A stretch of DNA of 64,000 bases. Source: Chitinophagales bacterium. GTDB taxonomy: Bacteria; Bacteroidota; Bacteroidia; Chitinophagales; Saprospiraceae. The notes under the pieces were generated by a model. The model had not been told where the DNA came from. It was given only the letters and a program-made list of their open reading frames with translations, and made no database searches. The stretch is from assembly GCA_022360175.1 (NCBI GenBank), contig JAKSDI010000273.1, positions 1 through 64,000 on the forward strand. The letters run 5' to 3'. Each line of letters begins with the position of its first letter. Positions within the stretch are counted from its first letter, which is position 1. The position numbers and the translations under genes are program-made. This document shows, one piece after another, positions 46,308 to 56,141 of this stretch.

Positions 46308-48854
46308 TTACCTCACCAACATTACCTCCCCACTTACCTTTTCCTTTTTCAAACTCAATTTATTCAAATATTCCAATTGATAAATATAGATGCCGGCAGC
46401 TAGGGGCTCTCCTCCTTTTTCACCATCCCATTGACTATTATCACCTGATCCCTGGTATATCATTCCGCCCCAGCGATTATAAATAGTCAAATCAATTGTT
46501 TCAATATTCGGCCCAAGAGGTTTGAAGAAATCATTGCGGCCATCATCATTAGGAGAAAATGCATTGGGTATGTATATATCAACCAGACATAAACCTAGGG
46601 GTATTTCAATAAGCAAACTATCTTCACAGGCACCATCAGAAGCAATCAGCTTGTAGGTTCCTGCTTCAGGTACTTCAAAATGATTGCCCAAACTACCATC
46701 TGGCCAATAAAATGATAAAGGGATAGGATTGTAATCCAATGCTTCTATAAGCAATCCCAGACCAGGGCAAAAATCCTCTTCGCTCGTACGATAATCAAAT
46801 ACTGGTGGATTGGCAAATAACACCTCTATGCTATCTATAGCTTCGCAATGGGTTGTTGCATCCGTTATGGTAAGTATGTAGGTGCCGCTTGATGTAGGAG
46901 AAATTTGCTGTTTGTCTTGTCCATTATTCCATTCGAAAATAGCTTGTAAAGGAGCATTGTCTGGTTCTATATTTACCAACCCTCCATCGCATAGTTGTAT
47001 ATCTTCTCCCAAGCTAAAAACAGGGTTTTCCACAAATGATAGATATAAACTATCGCGATAAGTGCATCCTAAATCATTGGTAGCTTCCAGCTTATACTGT
47101 CCTTCTATTGTAGCAAGTACACTAGTTTCTGAAGTGCTATCCTGCCATAAAAAACTGGCCTGATTTGCGGCGAGGCCACTCTCTATCAAAAGACTATCTC
47201 CTATGCATATACTGGTATCAGCTCCCAGTTCGAAAATGGGCCCTGCTGATATTTCTATCGTCTTTATTACTGTATCCATACATCCTTCCATTGAAATGAT
47301 GTGCTCAATTTCATATAGGCCCGCTTCATTAAAATGAAAAGCAGCTGTATCCAGCGAAGAAGTTGGAGGTAAAGCACTATCCGCAGACCACTCAGAAGTT
47401 GTTGGTAAAAAATGTTCTATTTCGGAATATACTACAACGGTATCGTAGGGACAGATAGGCCCTGGTAATGGGAAATCGGCGTCCAGCACAAATGGGATAC
47501 AATAAGGCTCATTAATAAATGGCTGATCTTCTGTTATCAAAGAGAATGGCGCCCAATTATTTTCATTGAAATCTTCTACATCATTTAAACTAACAGGCAC
47601 AAACGCTAATCCTTCCGCAAGGCTCCACCCTTCTTCACAGGTCTCAAAAGATTCGCAGGCGCTCAAAACGCCATTATCATCTGCTTTTCCCAGCACTACA
47701 GGGAATATATCATATCCATTGGAAGCGATGAAATCAGCATTTGAGCTAACACCTACAGAAGTCAGGGTATTTTGATGAGAGTAACCAATATCTAAATAAG
47801 GAATGATGTCTTTGTAGCGTTGCTTTTTTCTCCACTCCCCATTTTCTTTATCTACATACAAGATAGACATTGGATTTTCACTCTCCAGGTCATATCCATT
47901 CACGATCACCTCTGTTTCTGTAAGAAAGATATTCCCAACAATATCCATTTCAATGGACCACAATGGAGTTCCATCAGTCTGATATTTTGATAAAAATGCA
48001 TCCGGGCCATAACCACTTACAATGTAAAAATGCCCTTCATTGTCCAACTTCATATCGTGTATAATATACATCGCCTGATTACCACCACTATTTGTAGCTT
48101 GCGGTTGGCTAAGCATTATATGAGAAGCCTCCTCCGTATTCAGATTGTATTTTGAAATAATACAGGTAGTATTATTGGGATTAGGGCCCCATGAAGTCTC
48201 TATGGCATGCTGCCAAAAATACAAATCAGTACCTATCAAGGCTGTATTTCTAGGATTTAGAGAGGATAACCCAAACCAATCGGGAAAAGCGACGCGTTTG
48301 CCATATTGAAAAGAGCCATCCTCATCCAGATAAAACAGGATTGTCTTATCTGTTTCAGGATACAATCGTAATTCGTGAAATAAAATGATATACCCACCAT
48401 TGACTTCATGCATAGCCACTTCAGGTATATAATCATCTACCAATTTATTGGACCAAAGTAAGTTTCCTTCGCTGTCAAATTTACAGACCAACAAGAAAGC
48501 TTCATTGTTCTGATTGACCTGGCTGCTTACCAGTATACCCCCATCATCACAAAGAAGGCCTCCTAATATGAAAAGAGATTCTGGATTTTCATTATCATCA
48601 ACTTCTAGCTGCATGTTTTTAGCCCATTCAATTTCACCATTGGCATCAAACTTACATAGGTGTCCTATTTTTATATCATTGCCCAATAAAATCACTCCAT
48701 TATCTGGCGTAGGAAGACTGGCAATGGGTATAAAAAAAATATTCTCACTGGCCGGATCAAATGATATATCTGGATAGACTAACCTCAGGAATGATTGTGA
48801 GTGAATAATACTTACGCCCAGAACCAGGTATAAGCAGATGAATAAACGCTTCAT
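46308..48854 (-). CDS. T9SS type B (CHU_C) secreted protein, copy 1
   Basis: About 848 residues from the ATG at 48854 (MKRLFICLYLVLGVSIIHSQ, clean signal peptide); the upstream ATG at 48887 is less likely. Residues ~25-400 form a propeller-like region of repeated strands (DANGEIEWAKNMQL, DSEGNLLWSNKLV, DGTPLWSIEMD). The second half has Ig/PKD-like modules with Cys pairs (FELGADTSICIGDSLLIESG, FSLGEDIQLCDGG). The last ~90 residues are a gliding motility-associated sorting domain (PNAFSPNDDGRNDFFKP ... IYNRWGGMIYQ ... GIYIYQLEY). It is a paralogue of the next gene on the same strand. T9SS-exported surface protein of unknown function. Confidence 0.88.
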   Translation of the reverse strand: MKRLFICLYLVLGVSIIHSQSFLRLVYPDISFDPASENIFFIPIASLPTPDNGVILLGNDIKIGHLCKFDANGEIEWAKNMQLEVDDNENPESLFILGGLLCDDGGILVSSQVNQNNEAFLLVCKFDSEGNLLWSNKLVDDYIPEVAMHEVNGGYIILFHELRLYPETDKTILFYLDEDGSFQYGKRVAFPDWFGLSSLNPRNTALIGTDLYFWQHAIETSWGPNPNNTTCIISKYNLNTEEASHIMLSQPQATNSGGNQAMYIIHDMKLDNEGHFYIVSGYGPDAFLSKYQTDGTPLWSIEMDIVGNIFLTETEVIVNGYDLESENPMSILYVDKENGEWRKKQRYKDIIPYLDIGYSHQNTLTSVGVSSNADFIASNGYDIFPVVLGKADDNGVLSACESFETCEEGWSLAEGLAFVPVSLNDVEDFNENNWAPFSLITEDQPFINEPYCIPFVLDADFPLPGPICPYDTVVVYSEIEHFLPTTSEWSADSALPPTSSLDTAAFHFNEAGLYEIEHIISMEGCMDTVIKTIEISAGPIFELGADTSICIGDSLLIESGLAANQASFLWQDSTSETSVLATIEGQYKLEATNDLGCTYRDSLYLSFVENPVFSLGEDIQLCDGGLVNIEPDNAPLQAIFEWNNGQDKQQISPTSSGTYILTITDATTHCEAIDSIEVLFANPPVFDYRTSEEDFCPGLGLLIEALDYNPIPLSFYWPDGSLGNHFEVPEAGTYKLIASDGACEDSLLIEIPLGLCLVDIYIPNAFSPNDDGRNDFFKPLGPNIETIDLTIYNRWGGMIYQGSGDNSQWDGEKGGEPLAAGIYIYQLEYLNKLSLKKEKVSGEVMLVR

Positions 48855-49059
48855 ATGTAATAGCTTCTCATTTTCTACTAATCCCAAACATGCTCATAGT
48901 TTGTCTATGAAGCCGTAAAGTATATTAATCCAGCTTATGTATCAAACATTTTTTTGTCGGACAGACGATTATTAATCCTCTCTATAAATATTCATTTTCA
49001 AGTAAAGAGGCATCTCAAACATTGTAAAAGAGAGCTACGAACTTTAGCATTTACTTACT

Positions 49060-51606
49060 TTATCTTACCAATAACACTTCACCATTTATCACTTCCTTTT
49101 TCAAACTTAGTTTATTCAAATATTCCAATTGATATACATAAATTCCAGCAGCTAAAGCTTGTCTTGCCTGTAGGCCATCCCACTGAACACCACTACCTGA
49201 TTCTTGATATACCATTCCGCCCCAGCGGTTGTAAATCGTTAAGCTGACCGTTTCTATATCTGGTCCAAAGGGTTTGAAAAAATCATTGCGGCCATCATTA
49301 TTAGGCGAAAATGCATTAGGTATATATATATCTGCCTGACATAAACCTGGGGTAATTTCAATGAACAAACTATCTTCACATATTCCATCAGAAGCAATCA
49401 GGCTATAGGTTCCTGCCTCAGGTATTTCAAACTGTTTTCCTAAACTACCATCTGGCCAATAAAAGGATAGAGGAATAGGGTTATAGTCTACTGCTTCTAT
49501 CAACAATCCTAGCCCGGGACAAAAATCCTCTTCACTCGTACGATAATCAAATACCAACGGATCAGTGAACAATACTTCTATACTATCTATAGCCTGGCAA
49601 TTACTTGCAACATCAGTAATAGTAAGTATGTATGTACCACTTGAAATGGGGAATATTTGAGATTCTTCCGATCCTGTATTCCATTTATAAATAGCCGATA
49701 CTGGATGGCCATCTGGCAAAATATTTACGAGTGATCCCTCACAAGCTTCTATATCTGTTCCCAGGCTAAAAACAGGGTTTTCTATGAGTGATAAATACAG
49801 GCTATCCTGATAAGTGCATCCTATATCATTGGTCGCTTCTAGCCTGTATTTCCCTTCCGCTGTAGCAAGTATACTGCTTTCGGTTGTACTGTCCTGCCAT
49901 ACTAAATCGACCTGATCAACAACAAGGCCACTTTCTATTAAAAGGCTATCTCCTGTACAAATACTGGTATCTGCTCCCAGTTCGAAATAAGGCGCTTCCA
50001 GAATTTCTATCATTCTGGTAATGGTGTCCTTACAACCAGCCATCTCGATAATATGCTGAATTTCATGAATACCTTCCTGTGGAAATTGAAATGTGGCAGT
50101 ATCCTGTATTGATGTAGTCATTAGCGCAGCATCCGCCTTCCATTCCGAACTGGTAGGGAGAAAATGGTCAATATCTGAAAAGACCACCACCGAATCGAAA
50201 GGACAAAACGGATCATCGGTAAAGAAGCTTGCATCTAAAGTAGGCGGGATACAATAGGATTCGTTGATAAATGCCTGATCTTCTATGCTCACAGAGATTG
50301 CTTCAATCAGTAGGTTGTCTATATCTTCTAAATCAGCAAGTATTATTGGCTCAAAGGTAGGAGCAACTGCTGTAGGAAGATCATACTCACAAGCCTCAAA
50401 TGGCATACAACCATCAATCCGTCCATCTTCATCCGTTTTAACAATAAGAGAAGGATATATTTGATAATTAAGTGATTCTAGTACAGCTGTATTACTGATG
50501 GCGCCATGAAGCGCTAATTCCCCCATATTCGCATCATTCCGAAGTATATCAACAAAAACATCTCGATAATATAGCGTTCGTACCCAGGTTCCATTATCTC
50601 TATTTATAGCCGTATTAGTATATATGCCGCCACCATTATAGAGGTAGGAGGCATTAAAAAGGAGATGCTCTGAATCTAAAGATAACCACCCTCTCAAACC
50701 TATATCAACAGACCAAATTGGTAATCCATCCGCATTATACTTGGAGATTAAATGTTCATCTCCACTAGTACTATTTATATAAAAGCTACCGGCTTCATCT
50801 ACCAGGAAACTAGAGATATCCCCTACCTCAGTTACCCCACTAGAGGAAGAAAAACCTGGTTCCGTATGTATTAGGTGTGTAACCTCTTCCGTATGTATAT
50901 TATACTTTGTAAGAATAAGTGTACTATAACCTGGATTAGGTCCCCATTGAGGTTGAAGTACTGTATCAAAAAAATAAAGATCCTCCGAGCCTACTAATTT
51001 GGATTTACTTAAATTCCATAGCGCTGAATCAAACCACTGCGGATATACCAGGCGTTTCCCATATTGGAAATTACCATCTGTATCCAGGTACATAATATTC
51101 ACCTTATTTATTCCATTGCCAACGCTATCATCTGGGAGCAACATAATATAGCCTTCCTCTGTTGCGGCTAAAAAGGTGTCAGAAAAATGTTGTGCTATTT
51201 TTCGACTCCACAATAGATTACCTTCCCCATCTAATTTCAACAATACATTAGTATCTGAAGCAGGAGCATTCACATTTAATAAAATATTTTCATCCGCGTC
51301 AATTATTCCATAGGTAGTATATACCGGTGTGTTTTCTATTATATCATCCAATAGAAATTCTATCGCCTTGCTCCATTCCATGTTTCCGGATGCATCAAGC
51401 TTACATATATATTGTATCTTATTAGAACTATCACCTGCATAAATCACTCCACCATCTGATGTTAATAAACTTATTCTCCCGGCAAAAAAGTGACTATATC
51501 CCACTGTATCGACAGGAACATCAGGGTAAATAATACGAAGAAAGGACTGAGCGCTTGTTGTGTATATGCTAGAGAGTAAGCATATACCTACTAAATAATG
51601 TTTCAT
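49060..51606 (-). CDS. T9SS type B (CHU_C) secreted protein, copy 2
   Basis: 848 residues, signal peptide MKHYLVGICLLSSIYTTSAQ. Same design as its neighbour: the mature start SFLRIIYPDVPVDT mirrors SFLRLVYPDISFDP; an N-terminal beta-propeller-like region; Ig/PKD-like modules (FELGADTSICTGDSLLIESG); and the CHU_C sorting domain (PNAFSPNNDGRNDFFKP, IYNRWGGMVYQE). Similarity is strongest in the C-terminal half and weaker in the propeller, so the pair is an old tandem duplication that has diverged in its exposed part. It probably acts on the cell surface or in the medium; no enzyme motif was seen. Confidence 0.88.
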   Translation of the reverse strand: MKHYLVGICLLSSIYTTSAQSFLRIIYPDVPVDTVGYSHFFAGRISLLTSDGGVIYAGDSSNKIQYICKLDASGNMEWSKAIEFLLDDIIENTPVYTTYGIIDADENILLNVNAPASDTNVLLKLDGEGNLLWSRKIAQHFSDTFLAATEEGYIMLLPDDSVGNGINKVNIMYLDTDGNFQYGKRLVYPQWFDSALWNLSKSKLVGSEDLYFFDTVLQPQWGPNPGYSTLILTKYNIHTEEVTHLIHTEPGFSSSSGVTEVGDISSFLVDEAGSFYINSTSGDEHLISKYNADGLPIWSVDIGLRGWLSLDSEHLLFNASYLYNGGGIYTNTAINRDNGTWVRTLYYRDVFVDILRNDANMGELALHGAISNTAVLESLNYQIYPSLIVKTDEDGRIDGCMPFEACEYDLPTAVAPTFEPIILADLEDIDNLLIEAISVSIEDQAFINESYCIPPTLDASFFTDDPFCPFDSVVVFSDIDHFLPTSSEWKADAALMTTSIQDTATFQFPQEGIHEIQHIIEMAGCKDTITRMIEILEAPYFELGADTSICTGDSLLIESGLVVDQVDLVWQDSTTESSILATAEGKYRLEATNDIGCTYQDSLYLSLIENPVFSLGTDIEACEGSLVNILPDGHPVSAIYKWNTGSEESQIFPISSGTYILTITDVASNCQAIDSIEVLFTDPLVFDYRTSEEDFCPGLGLLIEAVDYNPIPLSFYWPDGSLGKQFEIPEAGTYSLIASDGICEDSLFIEITPGLCQADIYIPNAFSPNNDGRNDFFKPFGPDIETVSLTIYNRWGGMVYQESGSGVQWDGLQARQALAAGIYVYQLEYLNKLSLKKEVINGEVLLVR

Positions 51607-51697
51607 AGCTTTTCATATTTTACAATAGCTTTTATAAAATACAAAAATGTGGCCTCTACGTCAAGTTTTTCTTCAAACATATACCCAGTCAATCTTT

Positions 51698-52768
51698 TTA
51701 CAAGAACTTCTCTTTAAATAAAAGCGTCTCTATCTCCAAGGTGATTTTCATAGCCGGATAAGGTCGGATATTACCCAATACAATGATGACCACCTGATCA
51801 TCCAGATATCTATGCACATTAGAGATATAGCCATACATAGAACCTCCGTGCCGAACCAGCTTGCCACTATCTGATGTAGAGCTACGATTGTATTCCTTCA
51901 CTTTAAATCCATAGCCATAGCCACCAAATGCTCCTGGTTTTCCATCAAATAATAATTGCTTAGCCTCAAGGCCTAATAATTTTTCTCCATATAGAGCCTG
52001 GTCCCATTTCAAGAGATCAATAGCGGTGGAATACATATCTCCTCCTCCCAATGCATAGGCCATGTAGTTTTGAGGAGCTTCTGTAAATTTGCCATTTTCA
52101 AGATCGTAACCAACTGCTTTATCTCTGGCAATAATTCTGGTCCGTTCAATACCAGAATCAAACATCTCCAGAGGAGTGAGGATACGCTCTTCTATGTATT
52201 TTTTAAAGGATTGCCCAGTTACTCTTTCCAGCACTAATGCACATAGTTGATAATTCAAATTAGAATACTCAAATTTACTTCCTGGCTCAAAAGATAAGCT
52301 GGATTCATTATACAATTCAATAAGTTCTTTACTTGAAATATCCCGATACTCCAGCTTAGTAATCCTATTCAGATGTACTGGTAGGCCAGATGCATTCTTC
52401 ATTAGCAGATGTAATGTGAGCCTGCCTATTTCATCATTCAACTCCGGAATATATTTTTTGATAGGTGTATGCATATTTACCAATCCACTTTCCCACAGCT
52501 GCATGATAGCAATAGCGGTAAATGATTTCGTTGTTGATCCAATTAAAAATTTAGTCTCTATTTCATTAGGTATTCTTTCTTCTATGGACGCGTGTCCATA
52601 TGCTTGCTGAAAGAGGTTTTTTCCTTTTTTTGCGACAAGCACTACACCATTAAATTCTTTCTTTTTGTAATAATCATTAAGCAGGGAATCAAGTTGCGGA
52701 GCCAACTGTCCTTTTCCCGTAAAGGGCATAAAAATGGCTAAAAAAGCCAGTAACAATAGCTGTTTCAT
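51698..52768 (-). CDS. Serine hydrolase, class C beta-lactamase family
   Basis: 356 residues with a signal peptide (to about residue 20, FTGKGQ). The three motifs of the family are present: nucleophile S78 in STTK (SxxK), Y168-S-N170 (YxN), and HGG near residue 318 in RHGGSMYGY. This is the CubicO-type branch (DD-peptidase, esterase or peptidase) rather than a proven beta-lactamase. It is in the periplasm or on the surface. It stands between the T9SS proteins and a YD-repeat-like gene on the same strand; a functional link is not evident. Confidence 0.9.
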   Translation of the reverse strand: MKQLLLLAFLAIFMPFTGKGQLAPQLDSLLNDYYKKKEFNGVVLVAKKGKNLFQQAYGHASIEERIPNEIETKFLIGSTTKSFTAIAIMQLWESGLVNMHTPIKKYIPELNDEIGRLTLHLLMKNASGLPVHLNRITKLEYRDISSKELIELYNESSLSFEPGSKFEYSNLNYQLCALVLERVTGQSFKKYIEERILTPLEMFDSGIERTRIIARDKAVGYDLENGKFTEAPQNYMAYALGGGDMYSTAIDLLKWDQALYGEKLLGLEAKQLLFDGKPGAFGGYGYGFKVKEYNRSSTSDSGKLVRHGGSMYGYISNVHRYLDDQVVIIVLGNIRPYPAMKITLEIETLLFKEKFL

Positions 52769-52820
52769 TATTAGAAATCTTTATAGATGAAGTGTAGAGA
52801 TTTGTACTTTCAGAATGGCA

Positions 52821-54074
52821 TTAATGCTCCAATACTTTGTGATTTTTATTGTATCGAGTAGTTTTCAAAAGCGCCCCATTGGGATCGTATTCATATTGTA
52901 TATAAGCTATCCCGTTATCCTTTCTATTGACCAATTGCTCTTTTACATCATGATAACTAATTTGGATTAGACGCTGCCCATCGTCATACTTATACAGCAC
53001 TTTGTGATACCCCCTTTCCTGATGGCCAACAGGCTTGCCTTTTATGTCGTAATACGCCAGATTATCTCTGAAATTGCCCGTAATATCCCATTCTAATTTC
53101 AATTGAAAATAGCCTGCTTTCTCATGATGCGTGGGCTTTCCTCTATCATCATAAAATCTTCTTTCTTTAATATTACCCCATTTATCAAACTTGGTTTCAC
53201 TGCTACAAATACCATAGCTGTTATAAATCAATTGGTTGTTTTCGTCTCGATGTTCCAATTTGGATTCATAGCTATATTCATTAAAGGTTTGTATTCCGAT
53301 GGCTACATCTGGGCCATTTCCTTTTTCAAGTTGTCCAGTTTTATCCAGGACTTCCCATTTTAGGAAATTCCCGGCTGCATTGGTCGTGATCTGATCTTGT
53401 GCGGCACCAGAGGTATTTTCAATCAGGTTTCCTTCCTGGTCGATATTTTGCATTAAAGCAATATGCCCTAGAGGATTGAAATACAATCTAAGCCTATGAA
53501 ATTCGAATCCAGGGCGGATAGGCATTTGTTCGCCAGCTTTATTAAAACGGTCTTCTATCACAGCCCCGTCTGATTCATAAATCCATTGATACTGATAGAT
53601 ATTCCAACTATTCTCAGTGCGTTCTCCATTCACATTTTCGAAATACAAGGATTCTCGGAAACCTAATGGATTTAAGGTATATACAAATCGGTAGCAATTT
53701 CCCAGTACTTCAATTTGATTGTCTTTGACATCATAAAACGTGATTGTCTCAATAGCATCTTCATAAGAAAAAACTAATCGATGCGCCAGTGTAAATAGAT
53801 TAGATGTGTGATTCGGGTTTCTGGGAGTATCTCCATTAAAAAATGTAATGGATTTTAATCTGTGTTTGTCATCATAGGTAAAGCGGTAATGATTTCTCCC
53901 CAGCGCCACCTCTTTTGAAAGAGGAACACTCCCCTTTAAGTAAGACAATGGCGTCTCTACAAATTCAACCGATGAATAATAATATACATTCAATTTATCC
54001 TCCAGCTGCTCTGCCTGTAGTGTAAAGCAAATACCCGAGAGGTAAAAAAAGAAAACGATCATTTTGTAATTCAT
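52821..54074 (-). CDS. Secreted YD/RHS-like repeat protein
   Basis: About 417 residues from the ATG at 54074 (MNYKMIVFFFYLSGICFTLQA, signal peptide); a start at 54137 would precede the signal with 21 unrelated residues. The body repeats phrases of the YD/RHS kind (YRFTYDDKHRLKSITFFN, KFDKWGNIKERRFYDDRGKP, HKVLYKYDDGQRLIQISYHD, IQYEYDPNGALLKTTRYN) spaced irregularly, but there is no RHS core or toxin tip and the protein is much smaller than true RHS proteins. It likely forms a beta-strand spiral or shell fragment. Function unknown; co-directional with the serine hydrolase gene 52 bases downstream. Confidence 0.7.
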   Translation of the reverse strand: MNYKMIVFFFYLSGICFTLQAEQLEDKLNVYYYSSVEFVETPLSYLKGSVPLSKEVALGRNHYRFTYDDKHRLKSITFFNGDTPRNPNHTSNLFTLAHRLVFSYEDAIETITFYDVKDNQIEVLGNCYRFVYTLNPLGFRESLYFENVNGERTENSWNIYQYQWIYESDGAVIEDRFNKAGEQMPIRPGFEFHRLRLYFNPLGHIALMQNIDQEGNLIENTSGAAQDQITTNAAGNFLKWEVLDKTGQLEKGNGPDVAIGIQTFNEYSYESKLEHRDENNQLIYNSYGICSSETKFDKWGNIKERRFYDDRGKPTHHEKAGYFQLKLEWDITGNFRDNLAYYDIKGKPVGHQERGYHKVLYKYDDGQRLIQISYHDVKEQLVNRKDNGIAYIQYEYDPNGALLKTTRYNKNHKVLEH

Positions 54075-54263
54075 TGTTCTAATTTTTGCTCCGACAAAAA
54101 ACGACTGCTTTCCATGAACAATGAAAAATAAAACCATCTGGCTGGTATCAAATTCGGGAAATGATACTATTTAAACCGAAAAATGATGATTGCTCAATGT
54201 AAAATGTAAAAGAGCAGGGCTTTGGCATCTTTGGGTTTCAAGGTGTGTATATTGAAACTTGAA

Positions 54264-55391
54264 TTATTTAGTAGGCTTATCCGCTGATTTTATGTATTGA
54301 TTAGGTGTAAGGCTCGTAAATTTCTTAAAGGCTCTGAAGAATGATGATTTAGATTTAAAACCTGCCATTTGCCCAATGGCTTCTATAGTCAGGGACTTAT
54401 GCTCTTCATCCAGAAGCAATTTTTGAGCTTCTTCAACTCTATATTTATTCAGAAAATCTGCAAAGCTGATTTCCATATGATCATTTAATGTTTGGGACAA
54501 ATATTTAGGGTTTGTGTCAATTTTATGGGCTAATTCTGCTACAGTGAGTTTCTCATTTTTAAAGAGCTGCTCTTCTTCTATTCGTTTTTTAACTTTCGTA
54601 AGTATTGCTTCATACGTATTTTTATCAAGTGAACTGGATTGATATTTTGAAGGAGGGAAAAAGGAGTCGCCAGAATTGACAGAAAGTGTTACAATTGAGA
54701 ACAACAAAATAATAATTGATAAAAAAAGGATATCAATCGGCCATTCAATCATTGAAAAACCAGTTGCCTGGTACCCCCAGAGGTAAAAGAGATTGGAAAA
54801 TTGGTAGAATAAAAAATAGAGTACGATAATAAGCGCAATAAAATTTAGAAGTCGTTTATTTTGAATATTGGTGAGCCTGCCTTTGTATCGAAAAAAATTA
54901 TACCCGATAACCGTCAGAAATCCTATTGGGATTAAAGTTGACTGGAGGAGTGTCTGCCAATTGCCCCAATAATTATAGGGCCCCGGGCGTGTATCCTGAT
55001 AAAACAAATCCAGTAAATTCTTTTTATCCTCAAAGGAGATTGTTAATCCATAAACCCAGGGATAAATAGCATAAGCCACCAGGATAATAATGAGTCCAAA
55101 ATGAGTTCTGCTTAGTTTATAAGCCTTTCGGCTAAGTGTCCAAATAAAAAAAAGAAAGAAAGGATAAATCAGAAGATTAAAAAAATGCTTTGGGGAGTAT
55201 AGTAAAAGAAAATCATAAATCAGCTGGCTATGAATGAGTGTTTTATAAAACACCTCATACGAAACAACTCCAAGAGCAAGATAAAGGAAAAGATAACCAT
55301 CGTAATTAAATTTATTTCGAAGCAGATAAAAGGAACTCAGGAAAAACCCTACACTTGCAAAACCCATCCCTAAAAGTGCTATAAAATCCAT
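54264..55391 (-). CDS. Membrane-bound AraC-family regulator
   Basis: 375 residues. The N-terminal ~240 residues hold seven hydrophobic segments; the C-terminal ~110 residues are an AraC/XylS DNA-binding domain with two helix-turn-helix units (LTVAELAHKIDTNPKYLSQTLND and IEAIGQMAGFKSKSSFFRAFKKFTSLTPNQYI). This 7TM-AraC type is common in Bacteroidota and is thought to sense a signal in or at the membrane. It is divergent from the rhodanese gene at 55587, across a 195-bp region with a Crp/Fnr-type site, so it could regulate the cyd cluster; that is only positional. Confidence 0.9.
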   Translation of the reverse strand: MDFIALLGMGFASVGFFLSSFYLLRNKFNYDGYLFLYLALGVVSYEVFYKTLIHSQLIYDFLLLYSPKHFFNLLIYPFFLFFIWTLSRKAYKLSRTHFGLIIILVAYAIYPWVYGLTISFEDKKNLLDLFYQDTRPGPYNYWGNWQTLLQSTLIPIGFLTVIGYNFFRYKGRLTNIQNKRLLNFIALIIVLYFLFYQFSNLFYLWGYQATGFSMIEWPIDILFLSIIILLFSIVTLSVNSGDSFFPPSKYQSSSLDKNTYEAILTKVKKRIEEEQLFKNEKLTVAELAHKIDTNPKYLSQTLNDHMEISFADFLNKYRVEEAQKLLLDEEHKSLTIEAIGQMAGFKSKSSFFRAFKKFTSLTPNQYIKSADKPTK

Positions 55392-55525
55392 GTTATGATC
55401 CTTTCATTTATTTCTTCTTTTATCCTAGCCTGGGTAATAAGCAGCCAAAAAGAGCATATTGTATTCATCAAGACAAAATAAAATCATTTTGTATTTTTAT
55501 TTGCAACCTCATGCATATCATCGAA

Positions 55526-55570
55526 TGTGATACACATCACTATTTCCCTTTCACAATCTACTTAATTTTG
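55526..55570 (+). promoter_or_regulatory. Crp/Fnr-type site and -7 box before the rhodanese
   Basis: TGTGATACACATCACT at 55526-55541 has the TGTGA-N6-TCACT form of Crp/Fnr-family sites, with perfect GTGAT/ATCAC arms. Its centre (55533.5) is 29.5 bases before the TAATTTTG box at 55563-55570, an exact TAnnTTTG -7 element. With a start a few bases past that box, the site centres near -41.5, the class II activation position. The leader to the ATG at 55587 would be short. Confidence 0.7.
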
Positions 55571-55586
55571 TACCAAATTTATACGG

Positions 55587-55967
55587 ATGGAAGATAATTG
55601 CAATGTGAGAAGGTGGGATTTGCTTAAAAGCAAACTGAATAATATTCCAGTAGAAGACTTTGAAGCTTTCATAGCCCAAAACCCTGATACTATTCTAATC
55701 GATTGTCGCAAACCGGAAGAACATGAAACCATCCGGATTCCGAATTCCAAAAACATTAACTACCTCAATTACGACTTTTGGGATGAACTGGAACAATTGC
55801 CTTTAAACAAGACCTATCTAGTCTATTGCAATACTTGCCGGCGAAGTATCCGCTCTTGTACGCTCATGCAAAATGGCGGGTTCCAACATGTTTACAATCT
55901 GGATGGTGGATTGAGAGAATGGGTTAAAAAAAAGGGCGAAGTGGGGTTAATTAGAGGGGAGGAATGA
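55587..55967 (+). CDS. Cytoplasmic rhodanese-like sulfurtransferase
   Basis: 126 residues, one rhodanese domain, no signal peptide. The active Cys is C81 in YCNTCRRSIRSC, with two further Cys nearby (C84, C91). The CxxCRRS loop differs from the usual CxxGxR by a Cys in place of Gly, so persulfide chemistry may be shared between two Cys. IDCRKPEEHETIRIPNSKNI is the typical N-terminal half. Single-domain rhodaneses carry sulfane sulfur for tolerance or sulfur trafficking. First gene of the cyd cluster, directly behind the Crp/Fnr-type site. Confidence 0.85.
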   Translation: MEDNCNVRRWDLLKSKLNNIPVEDFEAFIAQNPDTILIDCRKPEEHETIRIPNSKNINYLNYDFWDELEQLPLNKTYLVYCNTCRRSIRSCTLMQNGGFQHVYNLDGGLREWVKKKGEVGLIRGEE

Positions 55968-55981
55968 TTTATGTGGTGAGA

Positions 55982-56085
55982 GGTATTCCGGTATTATGGT
56001 ATTCCGGTATTATGGTATTTCGGTATTATGGTATTTCGGTAGTGTGATTTATGAGGTATTATGGTATTTCGGTTTTATGGTTTTA
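55982..56085. repeat. Short tandem repeat, 8/16-bp unit
   Basis: GGTATTCCGGTATTAT at 55982-55997 is repeated at 55998-56013, again with one change at 56014-56029, and in degenerate form at 56030-56045; further GGTATT units continue to about 56085 after a short break. The base unit is GGTATTNN. The gene-free gap between the rhodanese and the DUF3365 gene holds this array and little else. It could vary in length by replication slippage. Confidence 0.85.
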
Positions 56086-56141
56086 GGGCATATGGAAGTG
56101 GGAAGTTAAAATCTTTTTCGCCTAATTAAAAAACATGCAAA

